From Silene latifolia (lineage: Eukaryota; Streptophyta; Magnoliopsida; Caryophyllales; Caryophyllaceae), in contig NC_133534.1 in the NCBI RefSeq assembly GCF_048544455.1, forward strand, positions 35,402,217 through 35,466,216: a stretch of 64,000 nt of DNA. Direction: 5' to 3'. The notes below the pieces were generated by a model that worked only from the letters and a program-made list of their open reading frames with translations, searched no databases and was not told the DNA's origin. Positions 1 through 11,260 of the stretch are shown in pieces (position 1 is the first letter of the stretch; each line of letters starts with the position of its first letter). Both the position numbers and the translations under genes were made by a program.

Positions 1-655
1 CGCACCACCACAACCCGACAACAACCCGCCCTTTTTCTGGCCAGATCTGCTTCCAAAATCTCAATGAGTTAGAATCCTAGTTTGCAGGCAGACTTCTTTC
101 AATGAGTATTTCCCTTTTCCGGCCAGATCTGCCACGCCTTCCCCTCGCCACCTCACTTCCTCGCAACAAACACCACGACGACAACCACACCGTCCTTTCT
201 CCACGATGACAACTACACCGTCCTCACTTCCTCCTCCTCTGAAAACCTCCTCGGCGGCCACCCACTTACCTGACGACCCTCCTCGACCACCATCACCAAC
301 AACCAACAAAAAAAAACGAGAGGAGGAGAGGAAACAGGCGGCCAGTGGCGGTGGTTGAATTTTTGGCGGTTTCTGCCCCCTTTTGTGTAGATCTTCAATG
401 GTGGGTGTTGTTTGGTTGAAATGCCACAAACATTTTTATGGTGGTTGGTGTTGTTAGTTGGAGATTTAGGTTTATTTTATTATTTATTTTATTATTATTT
501 CTTCTGATCTCGTTTTTTGTATTCTTTTTTTTTTTTTTTTTTTTACTGCAAATCTGATTTTTCTTTTTTTAAAAAGGACGGTGGTTGGATGTTAAATTTG
601 TTATTGATGGTGGGTTATTGATAGAATGTGGTGTTTTCAGATCTGGTTGTTTAGA
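1..655. other. no gene recognised; left part of element A or its flank
   Basis: Positions 60-430 are purine-rich on the minus strand and give open frames of about 120 codons, but composition alone explains them and no domain is recognisable. A T-run lies at about 524-545. The stretch leads into the TTACACTCGT repeats and may be the interior of the TIR element that ends at 1921, since no left terminus is visible. Confidence 0.4.
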
Positions 656-1918
656 GTTAGTTGTATTTCTTTACATTTACACTTATTTTTCTTTAAATTT
701 ACACTCGTATTTCCTCACATTTACACTCGCATTTCTTTAAATTTACACTCTTATTTCCTCACATTTACACTAGTTTCAGATCTGGGTTTTTTTTGTTCTT
801 TTACAGTTAAATTTATACTTATATTACCTCACATTTACACTAGTTTAATATTTTTATTCAAATCTCTTTGTTTTTGTTTCCTTTAATCTCGGCTTGTTTA
901 AATTCAATGTGGAGGGTGGTTTGGTGGTGGAGGACGGTACTGTGTCGGACGGTGATAGTTTTTGTCGGTGGTTGGGCTACAGTTACACTCATAAAGGACT
1001 AAAGTTACACTCATAAATGACCAAAGTTACACTCAAAGGACCAAAGTTACACTTGTAAAACATTAAATTTACACTCGTAAAACTTCAAATTTACACTTAA
1101 AATACTACATTTACACTCGTAAAGCATCAAATTTACACTCGTAGCATGTTAAGATTATATAAATTCCAATTTTTATTATAGAAAATTGCCTAAAAAATCA
1201 AACTTACACTCTTAAAATATAACATTTACACTCGTAAAACATCAAAGTTACACTCGTAAAATGTTAAAATTATATAAATTCAAATTTTCCGTCAAAAAAA
1301 ATCAAAATTACACTTATAAAACATCAAAGTTACCCTTGTATAATGTTAAAATTATATAATTTCAAAATTTCCGTCACAACAAAATCAAAATTACATTCGA
1401 AAAACTTCAAAGTTACACTCGTAAAATGTTAGAGTTACACTTGTAAAATTTTAAATTTGTATAAATTCAATTTTTTTTATACAAAAACCGCCTTAAAAGA
1501 TCACATTTACACTCCTACAATTTACATTTACACTAAAAAAACTCATACAATATCAGAGTTACAAAAAACCTCCTTAAAATATCACATTTACACTTCTACA
1601 AGTTACATTTACACTCGTAAAACTCCTACAATATCACATTTACACTCACTAATCACTTAAACTCAAAAGTGATTAAATTAGTGATTAAAGAGTGAAAAAA
1701 CAATTAGTTATATGATAAAAAATGATTAGTGAGAATATTTTTTTGTTCATTTCAATCTCAACCATCCATTTCAATCCAACCATCCACATTTTTTCCCTTT
1801 TTTTTAATAGTCCTTAATCAATCCCTTCTCCATCAATCTCAACCATCCATTTTCTCATCCAAATGGCCCTGAGAGGGATTTAGGGACTCAATGACATATG
1901 GTGGACTCATTAGAACTC

Positions 1919-1921
<3 letters not shown>
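656..1921. mobile_element. TIR element A, right part (MULE/hAT-like, non-coding)
   Basis: The last ~120 bp (about 1800-1921) end in GACTCATTAGAACTCCAC directly against a TA microsatellite. The reverse complement of this end matches the start of the sequence right of the second TA tract (7628 onward): AGTTCTAgTaAGTCCAC, then GAGTCC, then ATGGTTGAGATTGA. A and C are therefore copies of one TIR family in opposite orientation. Both carry tandem motifs just inside the terminus. No transposase is visible and the left end lies outside the window. The superfamily is inferred only. Confidence 0.6.
659..1648. repeat. degenerate subterminal repeats, TTACACTCGTAAAA motif
   Basis: Dozens of copies of [A/T]TTACACTCGTAAAA and variants (TTACACTCAT, TTACACTTGT) occur at irregular spacings of about 18-30 bp. 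The motif is near-palindromic: its reverse complement is TTTTACGAGTGTAA. Repeats of this kind next to a TIR are typical transposase-binding arrays, although binding is inferred. Open frames across the region (626-886, 1457-1660) merely translate the repeat. Confidence 0.75.

Positions 1922-1974
<53 letters not shown>
1922..1974. repeat. (TA)n microsatellite, left flank of element B
   Basis: An uninterrupted TA dinucleotide run separates element A from the left terminus of element B. The matching tract at 7561-7606 flanks the other side, so B appears to have inserted into one TA microsatellite. Confidence 0.95.
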
Positions 1975-1979
<5 letters not shown>

Positions 1980-2042
1980 TAGGATCCGGTGAGAACCACT
2001 AACATAATGAGAACTGTGAGAACCACTTACAACCCTTAGATC
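1975..2042 (+). repeat. left terminal inverted repeat of element B
   Basis: It pairs with 7494-7560. Shared blocks include GGATCC, TGAGAACCA, TAATGAGAACTGTGAGAACC and ACAACC; by eye roughly 80 percent of positions match. Confidence 0.85.
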
Positions 2043-3750
2043 TTAAACAAATGAATGGCATGAATGGCTGAGATAATACCACTTTTTTTGGTCCAACCCT
2101 CATTCTTTTAACCAAATTACTTTTAGTCTGATACTTTTGGTCTCCAATTTTTTTATCTCTCCCAGATCACCAAAATGCCTTTTGAAATTGAAGAACAAGT
2201 TTTAATATCTGCTACATCCTTCATCAATGGAGACGAAAATTGAACATCACCGTTCATCAAATCCAATGAGGTTTGTTTAATTTCTTCATCAATTTACTTG
2301 AATTTCGACTTCATGTGCTTCGAATTTGTTAATTACTCAACAAATTAGAGTCGATTTAATTATTGATTCGAGTTTCTATACATATAATTGGCGTATAAAA
2401 TTGAAACTAGGGTTGGGGTATTGAGAAATTACCTTAATTGTTTCAAATTTGTTAATTCATCAATTTTTCACATATTGAAGCTCAAGAGTTTATGCCAAAT
2501 TTATTTGATTGATTCTGTTTCTAGCCTAAATTGATATGCAGTAAACTTATGGTTCATAGATTACTAAAATATGAAAATAAGCCTTAATCCATCGTTGTTT
2601 ATAATTATGAGTCCTTGTCCTGTCTTACTATGATTTTGACCTAGACTTTAAGCAAGTTTTCTTAGTTTTCCATTAATATTATCAAGCTCCTAGGTTGCAT
2701 ATCTTACTTGGAAAAATGCACAACCTCCTCACTTTATTCATAGAGAAATTTAATCTGTTATTTTGTGCATGTATTGGTTATTTTTGTGTATCTAATTAGC
2801 ACCCGTCCATGAAGCATCTGAAATATGAACAAACTAAAATAATGCTAGTTTTTATACCACAAGTTAAGCTAAATGATTAGCAATTAGTAATTAGTTTCAG
2901 CACCTAGAATGCAAACTGCACAAATGTTGCACACTTTTTACACATACTGAACTGCTCATTAAATAAGCACACCTTAGGGCGACATGTTTTCGAGCTTCAG
3001 TCACCATGTATAAACTCCTTTTGAGTTTTTCGACACCAAGATTCATGACACTACAAGTTTATGTCAGGAGGTGAATATAAGAAAATTCCATGTACTATGT
3101 TACGAGAATGCGACCGTGAGTGAAGGCGGCATCCAAGATTCCAAGATTGCATCATTTTTCGTAGTGTTTGTATCAATCAAATTTGTGTTCATATAGAGTT
3201 GAACACAAATTTACAAGGTTCAGTTTAACTCAAAATAAACACCCGAACAAGCAACCACCCAACTTGCTAACTCTTCTCTTACCAATTGAGATATTATGAT
3301 TAGAACATAGTATAAAGATCTAAAATGCTAATGTTGATGCTTACAGATTGTAGTTATACAGATCATAGTCATTAGCTTCTCATTAGTTGAGGAATTATTT
3401 TTCTAGCTTACTCAATTTCAGGATCAATGACAAGAGTTATTTTTCACAGGTTGGGTAATAACCTTATTGCTACTCTCATTTTCAAGGCCTTGAGATGATA
3501 TATATTTAATTATTTGATTCTCCTTGATAAGTGTTGACAATAACAAGCTAATCATAGAGGGTTGCGATCATCTGCTTGACTTGAAAGGGCCATTAGAATT
3601 GTGATGAAATTACTTGTCATAGTTTGGATGAACTCCCATACCTTTTATTTATACTACATAGCCTATATAAAAACTACTTAGGTTCATTGAGAAAAGCAAT
3701 GATAGCTCTCTGACCATGTTCCTCTGTAGAGAGGTGATTGTTTATAATAT

Positions 3751-3983
3751 ATATCGCCTTGACGTCATTGTCGTTTTTACATTATGAATATTTACCTTTT
3801 ACTTATTTTGAAAGCCAATTAACTCAAATGGTAGAGTATTGTGCAATTGCACAAGATGTGGGTTCGACTCTCACATTGGCTATAAATACAATTCTTTCTT
3901 TTAATTTAAGATTGAATGTTTTTGTATAATTGGTAATCCTATTTCAAGTAAGGCATGGATATCGGCTTGATGTCATTGTCGTT
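3751..3983 (+). repeat. direct repeat flanking the first tRNA-like sequence
   Basis: ATATCGCCTTGACGTCATTG at 3751 and ATATCGGCTTGATGTCATTG at 3959 are two copies of a ~25-bp sequence about 208 bp apart, on either side of the tRNA-like sequence at 3814-3881. They may be a decayed target duplication or a segmental duplication. Confidence 0.5.
3814..3881 (+). tRNA. tRNA-like sequence, probably a pseudogene
   Basis: The acceptor arms GCCAAT and ATTGGC pair, the D-arm reads ACTC-AAATGGTA-GAGT, and the T-arm is TGTGG-GTTCGAC-TCTCACA-like, so pol III A-box and B-box sequences are present. The anticodon arm is odd: TTGTGCAATTGCACAA is a perfect 16-nt palindrome that leaves no clean 7-nt loop, so no anticodon is assigned. 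It lies in element B 240 bp from a second tRNA-like sequence in inverted orientation. Confidence 0.55.
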
Positions 3984-4120
3984 CTTGCTGCACGCACAAG
4001 TCTAATTATGGCATGCTTGTCTTTGACCAAGTATGAATGTATGATTATGGCATCCTAATCTTAGCTGGACTGTACCGTTTGCATCTCGACAAGATGCAAT
4101 CATAGAATTCGTTATTTAAT

Positions 4121-4191
4121 AGGCTATATGGGATTCGAACCCATATCTTTGTGCAAAATTAGCACTTCGCTCTACCATTGAGCTAATAGCC
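4121..4191 (-). tRNA. second tRNA-like sequence, inverted
   Basis: On the minus strand the acceptor GGCTAT pairs with ATAGCC, the D-arm is AGCTCAATGGTAGAGCG and the T-arm ATGGGTTCGAATCCCAT is perfect. The anticodon arm GTGC-TAATTTT-GCAC has a 4-bp stem plus an A-A mismatch and lacks U at position 33, so a working tRNA is doubtful. It shares the GTGC...GCACAA arm and the D- and T-arm sequences with the copy at 3814, so the two probably had one origin. Confidence 0.6.
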
Positions 4192-4435
4192 TTTAATATA
4201 CGCTAAAAAAAGATGAAATGAGGGCTCTACATCACGCAATTGCTCAAAAGAAATAAATCAAAATATATAAAATAAACCAAGAAGAAATGGCTTCTTTTTG
4301 TTGTTCTTAGGTTGCACATCTATTGGTAAAAATCCTTCGTTAACTTTGCTTGTGTCGCGAGGACTTGCAACTGATGTAACTTTTTAATAATTAGTATCAT
4401 AATATAACCAACTGATGTAACTTTTTAATGCACAT

Positions 4436-5490
4436 ACATGGTCTAATTATACACAAAAACAAAACCTTATTTTATGTATGTAGAAGTTTACTTCATGCAC
4501 ATATAACCTTATTTCATGCACATATAATCTTATTTCATGCACATATAACACTTATTTCATGCATGTACACGGTTGTTTAATGCACATATATTATTTTTTC
4601 ATGCATCTACAACATTATTTCATGCATTGATAAGCCTATTGCAACCCAAACCCTTACCATTATTATTGGGACAAACGATAAGGGACGGTTATCCTAAATT
4701 TAAGACGGGAAAGGGTTTAGGGTTGGATTAGGCCGACGGCTACGAGGGCCTGCCTAATTTAACCCTAAACCTTTTACCTTATTATCATTCAAAAGGCAGC
4801 AAGGTCAATAGACACCATAGAGGGGAAGAGTGAACCTTTTTTAGGGGACGTGATTAAAACTAGTGAATAGTGTCATAAAATTTAGGATGGGAAATGGTTT
4901 ACGGTTAGATTAAACATCGCTATCGCGGAGCCGCCTAATCAACCCTAAACCCTCTCCATAGTCATAGGAACGGGTTTAAATTTGGGGGATAGTTTCCTTA
5001 AGTATGCCAAAAAAAGGGTATAGGGTAGGATTAGCCAACCCCGCAATCAAGACCAAAAGACAACCTAGAGGGGCAGAGTCAACCCTTTTAAGGGGAAAAG
5101 AGTTAGGGTAGGATTAGCCAACTCCGCGGTAACCTTTTCAGGAAAAGTCATTCTAAAGGGGATTAAATAGGAAAGAGACGAACGACGCACTTTTTTTACA
5201 TATTTCATACATGTACAAGGTTGTTTAATGCACATATCACTTTTTCATGCATCTAGAAGGCTACTTCATGCATTGATAAGGCCATTGCACCCCTAAACTC
5301 TTACCATTATTATTTGGGTCGGGGATCAAAAAAAAAAAAAACATAAATAGTCATTCAAACGAGGATCAAAAAAAAAAAAGACGAAACGATGCAGACTTTA
5401 CATATTTCATATTTCATGCATGTACAAGGTTGTTTAATGCACATATATTGCTTTTTCATGAATCTCTTAGGCTACTTCATGCATAGACAA
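4436..5490. repeat. TTTCATGCACATATAA tandem repeats with long hairpins
   Basis: TTTCATGCACATATAA and TTTCATGCATGTACA units recur about every 20 bp at 4490-4640, then again at 5200-5280 and 5400-5490. Between them lie hairpins: arms 4711-4732 and 4752-4775 (left arm GGGTTTAGGGTTGGATTAGG, near-perfect stem) and a second, weaker one at 4891-4913 and 4933-4952, followed by further GGGTAGGATTAG copies. No ORF is present. The TTAGGG-like content is not tandem telomere sequence. Confidence 0.65.
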
Positions 5491-7493
5491 AGCTATTTAA
5501 GACTAAACCCTTGCCATTCATGCCTTTCTTATTTGATGCATTTGTTTATTCTGATGAAAAATGATCTTTAATTGACTCACCTCCTTTCACTGGTGGTTTT
5601 TCTTGATTGCAAAAGTCTTTCACCTCATATCTCGCCCCATATCTGTCAATGATTTGAGTAAGATTGCGATTTTAAGATAGTAATAACACAAACACAAATT
5701 GATATATAATGAAGAGATTTTTCAAGTTATTACACTTCACAATCAATTCGGTTAGATTTTGAGACAATGAACTGTTACAAGGTAGAGGTAAGAACACATC
5801 ATAAGTTAATGAATGTGGAATAAGAGACATTAGGCGGCCCGGCTACAATTTAGCAGAAGAACATTGAATCAAAACTACATGCTACAATATTTTAGATACT
5901 AAATGCATATGAACATAAAAAATCAATAAATTCTAAACATTCCTGAACTAAAATAGGGGTCGCCCCTGCTAGATAAGATCTACTTGTATTTTTTTTTTTT
6001 TTTAGTTTGTCCTCAAATCTCTCTAGACTCGTGACTCGTGAGAACAAACACGTGAGACTATCGAACATAGCATACAACATTACCAATGCACGTGGAAGAC
6101 AACATTACCAATGTACGTAGCTTATAACATTTGAAACACGTAAGAACATACATTCAAGACTACAAATAATTTGTAACCACACTTTGTTAGGAGTTTCAGG
6201 TAATGAAACTAGGCTAATGTCGACATAGATCTTGGCTCAACAAGAAAAGTTCTGAAATGTAATGACAAATTTTTATCGAAAAAAGAAATTAGCTACAAAA
6301 GGGGGGAAATCAAAAAATGTAATGAGAATTTTGAACTTAAAGCTTCCAAAACCGAATGAATATAAGCATATTAACATGTTTAATAGCTCAAAACACAGGG
6401 CATATGCTAAATCTACAATGGTTAAACTCGATATATAAACAATTTCAGCAACAAATCGATACAATCCGGCTTAAATGATGACGAAACATCGATTCCTACG
6501 CGGGAAACACAATAAGCAACATTTAAATAAGCAAAAAAAAATAACTTGCTAATTAGTAATCGAGTTTTCGAACTATTATAAACAGTAGAAAAGTCATGTA
6601 TTCAAAACTTGAACAATTTCCGAGCATAAAACTGATCAACAACAATAATTTATTTGTTCATTTTATAATCAACTTTAGTTAACTCTAAATGTGGCTAGTA
6701 CAGCCTTGCGAAATCTCATCTAAATTTCAGCCAAAAAAGAAATAGGCGTATAGACAATGATAACTTTTAATACACAAAAAAAGGAAGATTGGTAGATGGT
6801 AGAAGACTAAACAAGCAAGAAATTAGAAATACCTTACACCAAGTTGCTCAGAAGTCAGAATGTCACACAACCGCAAATTTCAATCAACTCTTGGAACCCA
6901 CATGGATTAATCATTAACATTAGCAGTCAATTCAAACCCGACTTCAATTCTTTGTGTACAAAACGTTACAAAATGAGTTTCCACCATTAGGTAGGTTGTA
7001 CTTAGTTTTGCCACCAAGTACGTTTTCCAAGTCGGATTGCCAACCTTGGTATTATATATAGAAGAAATGAATATATAGGATGAAGCATTTGTTGAAGGCT
7101 TGAAGGAATAAAGTAAGTTCCTTCACCTGGAATTAAAGCATTCTATAATTAGGTAAAATTTAGGAGAAATAATTAGGGTTTCAATTCTTTGAATTAGGTA
7201 AAATTTGGGGAAAACAATTACCTAAATTAAAAACAATTCAGCAAGAGTGACTATTCTTGGACAAGAGTGGTCGTCTCACAGCCAATTTCATGTCGTCGTA
7301 GGGAGGTGACCCGTTGGTTTGTGGTTGCAAATAAAGGAGAGAGATGGTGACGATAATCATAGAGGGAGAAAAAAATATGAGTGAGAATAGCTTTTGGTAA
7401 AATAAGGTGATTAGAATGGTTTTGGGTGGGGGTTGTTCGCTGTGCGAGATTTTTTAAGTTAGATAAGTTAATCTCGTCATCCACTCGGCAATA
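5491..7493. other. interior of element B, no gene seen
   Basis: AT-rich sequence with no ORF above about 65 codons except repeat- or TIR-derived ones and no recognisable domain. A T-run lies at 5990-6003. Confidence 0.6.
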
Positions 7494-7558
7494 GATCCAA
7501 TGGTTGTTAGTGGTTCTCACAGTTCTCATTATCTTGATGGTTCTCATAGGATCCCAAA

Positions 7559-7560
<2 letters not shown>
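7494..7560 (-). repeat. right terminal inverted repeat of element B
   Basis: It mirrors 1975-2042; the terminal bases are GGATCCCAAATC next to the TA tract. The ORF at 7251-7547 (-) runs through this repeat and is not a gene. Confidence 0.85.

Positions 7561-7627
<67 letters not shown>
7561..7627. repeat. (TA)n followed by (GA)n microsatellite
   Basis: The TA run at 7561-7606 becomes a GA run to 7627. It is the right partner of the 1922-1974 tract and directly abuts the terminus of element C. Confidence 0.95.
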
Positions 7628-8215
7628 CAGTTCTAGTAAGTCCACCTAAAGAATTGAGTCCATAAGTCCTTATCTATGCCATTGGATCTTGGAGATGCAT
7701 GGTTGAGATTGAAACACAAAAATCACACTTAACACTAATTAATAGCATTTTCTCTCTCTAGACTTAATTAAACATGCACTAATCTATTATCTCACTCACT
7801 TAAAACTAATCTTTGTTCTTCTTATGTTTTTAACTTTTTACAAAGTTTATGACACTTTTACAAGTATAACTTCTGTGTTATACGAGTATAACTTTAATCC
7901 AAAATAGTATAACTTTATACTAAAATGTGATTTTGACGAATATTTTTTACTTTTTGTAATTTTATGACAAATTTACGACATTTTAGTATTTTTTTGTGCA
8001 TAACTTCTGTGTTATACGAGTATAACTTTAATCCAAAATAGTATAACTTTATACCAAAATGTGATTTTGACGAATATTTTTTACTTTTTGTAATTTTAAG
8101 ACAAAGTTACGACATTTAAGAATTTTTTTGAGTATAACTTCAGTGTTTTACAAATATAACTTTAATCCAAAATAGTGTAACTTTATACTAAAAATGGATT
8201 TTGATGAATATTTTT
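7628..8215. mobile_element. TIR element C, left end with subterminal repeats
   Basis: It starts CAGTTCTAGTAAGTCCACC, the inverted counterpart of the end of element A. From 7846 to 8185 it has three ~130-bp units containing GTTATACGAGTATAACTTTA and TAGTATAACTTTATACTA, closely related to the TTTTACGAGTGTAA repeat of element A. The right end was not found: the sequence runs into the decayed copia body, so C is truncated or interrupted. Confidence 0.6.
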
Positions 8216-11200
8216 TGACTTGTGAAGAGTATAGATAAAAGTTATTCGTGATCAAAAGAGGTTTTGATTCTTGACTAAAATATCTACTTACAATGAATTG
8301 TTTCTCATATGCTTAATTGAGTTAAGTACTTTGAAACGTCACATCATTTTGGTAACTAGATTTGTTTGAAATCAAAATTGACCAAAATACCGCAACCACT
8401 TCAATGAAAGTTTTAAGACTAAACGAATAAATTGAAGAGAAGTCTTCATAAATTTCAATTTTGCTTCTCTTAGCAAAGACTCATTGAAATGAGTGGGAGC
8501 ATTCTCTTAAACCGTTAAGAAAAGGATAAGGTTTTTAAAGAAGTAAAATTAGAATGGAATTGATACAAGGTAATATTAAAAGTAAAGTTATTGAGAATAA
8601 CGATACTAAACCTATCAATCCCGACCGATATAGTTTCCATTGTCTTAATTGTTGGACGATAGAAAGGAAACTACCCCAAATTATTGAAGAATCAACAAGT
8701 TAGTTGTGGGACATCTAATGGGACCTTCTTCTTTAAATGTTTATTTGATTGACATAAATTTTGCTAGTACTACTTCGTCAATATTAGAAACCGGTGGTGG
8801 TTTTCATCATTGTACTTGATACATAGGATGATTAGAATATGACGACTAGCAACAAAGATGTTGAGAGATAGAGTCATTGTCTAATCAATCTAGTTTTGGG
8901 TTTATAGTTGTACTTAATTATGACTATTAAGTGCATAAACTCTAAATAAGAATATAAACTTGTTAAGATACAAAAGAGGTTTCACTTTTGTGACTCTATA
9001 CACCACGATTTGATGTATGGCTAGCCCATTATCAAGGTGATTATATTCTAAACCAAAGTAGAATGATATATCATGTAGATGATGCAAGACTCAAATTGGT
9101 AACCCAAGATTGAACCTTAGATTCTGGAATGATGAACGCAAAGAGTTATTGAGTACTCTTGAAACCATTACATTGTTAATCTTATGGTATATGTGTATCT
9201 TGTATTCGAAGCAAAATATCTCGTGCTTTTTGGTTAAAAAGGAGATCGAGGTTGCAAATCATTGATCCAAAATAGGTTGATCATTTTCTTTTACCAACGA
9301 TTTAAGTTGACGCTAATATGTTCACTTAATAAGGTAAATAGAGAAATCTTTAAAGAAGTTCAAAGAGTTCAAAGAATCATGATTTAGTCGTGATGGGATA
9401 ATCAAAGTAAAGACTTTGATATAAGCCAAATGAAATGTGATATAGTATCACAAGTTAATCTCTCTCAACACACATTATGGGATAATGTGTGGTTGGATAA
9501 GAAATCAAATGCTATTCGATATGGTTTGGACTTCGATCAAGTTACTTTGAGTTACTTGATCCTTTTGGGGATTTTATCATTTTGTCTAAATTATTTTTCC
9601 ACTAAATCTAAAACGAATCATATGAGATATGAAATGGTAGGGTACCATGTTTGTAAGTTTTCAAAAGAAACAAATGCTCATTTTTCCTTACTATAATCAC
9701 GAGTACAACGGGTTTGCGGCTCATGAAGCTGTCTTTCTAGAATACAAGTTTATTTCTAGAAGACAGAGTGGGAGAAATTATTTAAAGAGCCACAAAGAAT
9801 GTTATGTCGTAAGAAACTGGTCTTTCATGGCTACATGAGACGTTTTGTGTAAGACGTTGTTTCTTCAAAACCTAGGAGGTTAAATTCGTCACTTGTTGAA
9901 GATGATGAATTCATGCTACTTTTAAGAAAGTAAAGAGCTTATAGCTTACAAAGAAATTGTTTGATTCAAGTTGATTACTTCTGGAAAGTAATGAACACAT
10001 GACTTACATGAGAGTATTTAAGTCACAACTCAATATAAGGCTTAGAGCCATGAAAATCCGAAATAAATTCCAAGTGAATTGTTAGATATCAAAGCTTGAT
10101 TGGTTGCAAAGGGTTTTTGCACTAGTTGAAATGCTTAAGTCTATTTGGATCTTCTTAGGGATTGTGTTTCATTATGAGATATATATATAGCGAGTGAATC
10201 TAAAACCCACTTCTTCAATTAGAAAGAATGTATTCAATACATGTCTTGTGTTTTATAGATTCTTGCAATCCTAAGATAATGTGAAACTTAAGAGAGGGTC
10301 TTAAGTAGGACATCAATGAGTTGGAATCAATGTTTTGATCATGTTATTAAACTTTTCTCGATAAGTCGAGATTTTGTGTTTATACATGGAGTTTAGTGGG
10401 AGTTACGGAAATTTTAATTAGTCTTATATGTGGATGACATATTGATCATTGCGAATGATTTAAGACTTTGGAGATATATAGTACATATTCAATATCCAGA
10501 TTTATGGAGATAAATCTACATGATATAAATGTCAAATAAGAAGTCTTATGTTGATAAGATTCATGACTAGTTCAATCAAGTTGAACATATTTAATTAATT
10601 CCATTTGCTTCCGCCGTCGAATCAATTAAATAGGATATGATGTATAACACTTCATATACTTTGAGTATGATGAATTGTTTCAAATCGAATTTAAGTAATA
10701 GTTACCAAGTAAGCCATAAAGATTACGCTTAAGTGCTTGCAGAAGCATTAAGGATGTAATGCAAAGTGTTTTTGATGCAATTTTGTGTAAGGGTGTTACA
10801 CAAATGACAATTGACAATTGAGATTGCGCATGGTTTCCGACAAAACCATAATCAAAACACATCAAGATGGTTAAGTAACCATTGTGGCTACATTATTTAA
10901 GAAATAGATTTTCTAGAATCGTTCTAGGCAATAAAGAACAATGAGAGATATTTACAACGGAAATTGAGTACACTTGCAATCATGGATGTGCAAGAGGGAT
11001 GAGTTCCGCACACTGTGAAAACAGTGGGAGCTATTTTAAGGCAAGAAAGCCTATGTCTAGATTGGATCTAGACACGTACTCAGAAAGTTTTGTAATGCAA
11101 ATGTATACATTACAAAGGAAAACGAGTATGTAGTAAGGTTGAGTAAGGTACAAGAAGTTGATAAAACCTACTAACCAAAGCCTTTTCATAGACTTAACAT

Positions 11201-11260
11201 GATGAGTCATGTCATATGTCATTTCAAATGCATTGAGATGAACAACTACATATAAGATCA
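8216..11260 (+). pseudogene. heavily decayed Ty1/copia gag-pol remnant
   Basis: There is no long open frame, but copia landmarks appear in order on the plus strand. A gag knuckle-like stretch (FHCLNCW) lies near 8630-8670. A protease-like stretch near 8765-8815 reads ILETGGGFHHC, where intact copies have an LDTG..SH..C pattern. Integrase C-terminal traces (SFWGF, then EIWNGRVP) lie at about 9555-9650. The reverse transcriptase signature LYVDDILIIAND is at 10422-10457. Degenerate RNase H sequence runs to about 11260. Stops and frameshifts interrupt every domain. The 3' noncoding region and LTR that follow belong to the same element. No 5' LTR was found, so the copy is 5'-truncated. Confidence 0.7.

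Larger units (their letters stand above)
1975..7560. mobile_element. TIR element B in a TA microsatellite, no transposase seen
   Basis: The two ends form a terminal inverted repeat of about 65 bp. The left end begins GGGTTAGGATCCGGTGAGAA; the right end read in reverse begins GATTTGGGATCCTATGAGAA. Both continue through TAATGAGAACTGTGAGAACC. TA microsatellites abut both ends, as reported for TA-targeting TIR elements such as rice Micron and some Mutator-like elements. About 5.5 kb of AT-rich interior holds no convincing ORF, but does hold two tRNA-like sequences (3814-3881 and 4121-4191), TTTCATGCACATATAA tandem repeats and long hairpins. It is either non-autonomous or a decayed autonomous copy. 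A target duplication cannot be defined inside a TA tract. Confidence 0.8.

Noticed and set aside
61..429. 122-codon minus-strand ORF (and an overlapping 61-codon ORF)
   Set aside because: Purine-rich, low-complexity translation with no domain; composition explains the lack of stops.
3814..4191. Functional nuclear tRNA genes
   Set aside because: The anticodon arms do not give a proper 5-bp stem and 7-nt loop with U33 in either copy, so tRNA-like or pseudogene is safer.
4700..5120. Interstitial telomere repeat
   Set aside because: GGGTTTAGGGTT appears as hairpin arms, not as tandem TTTAGGG units.
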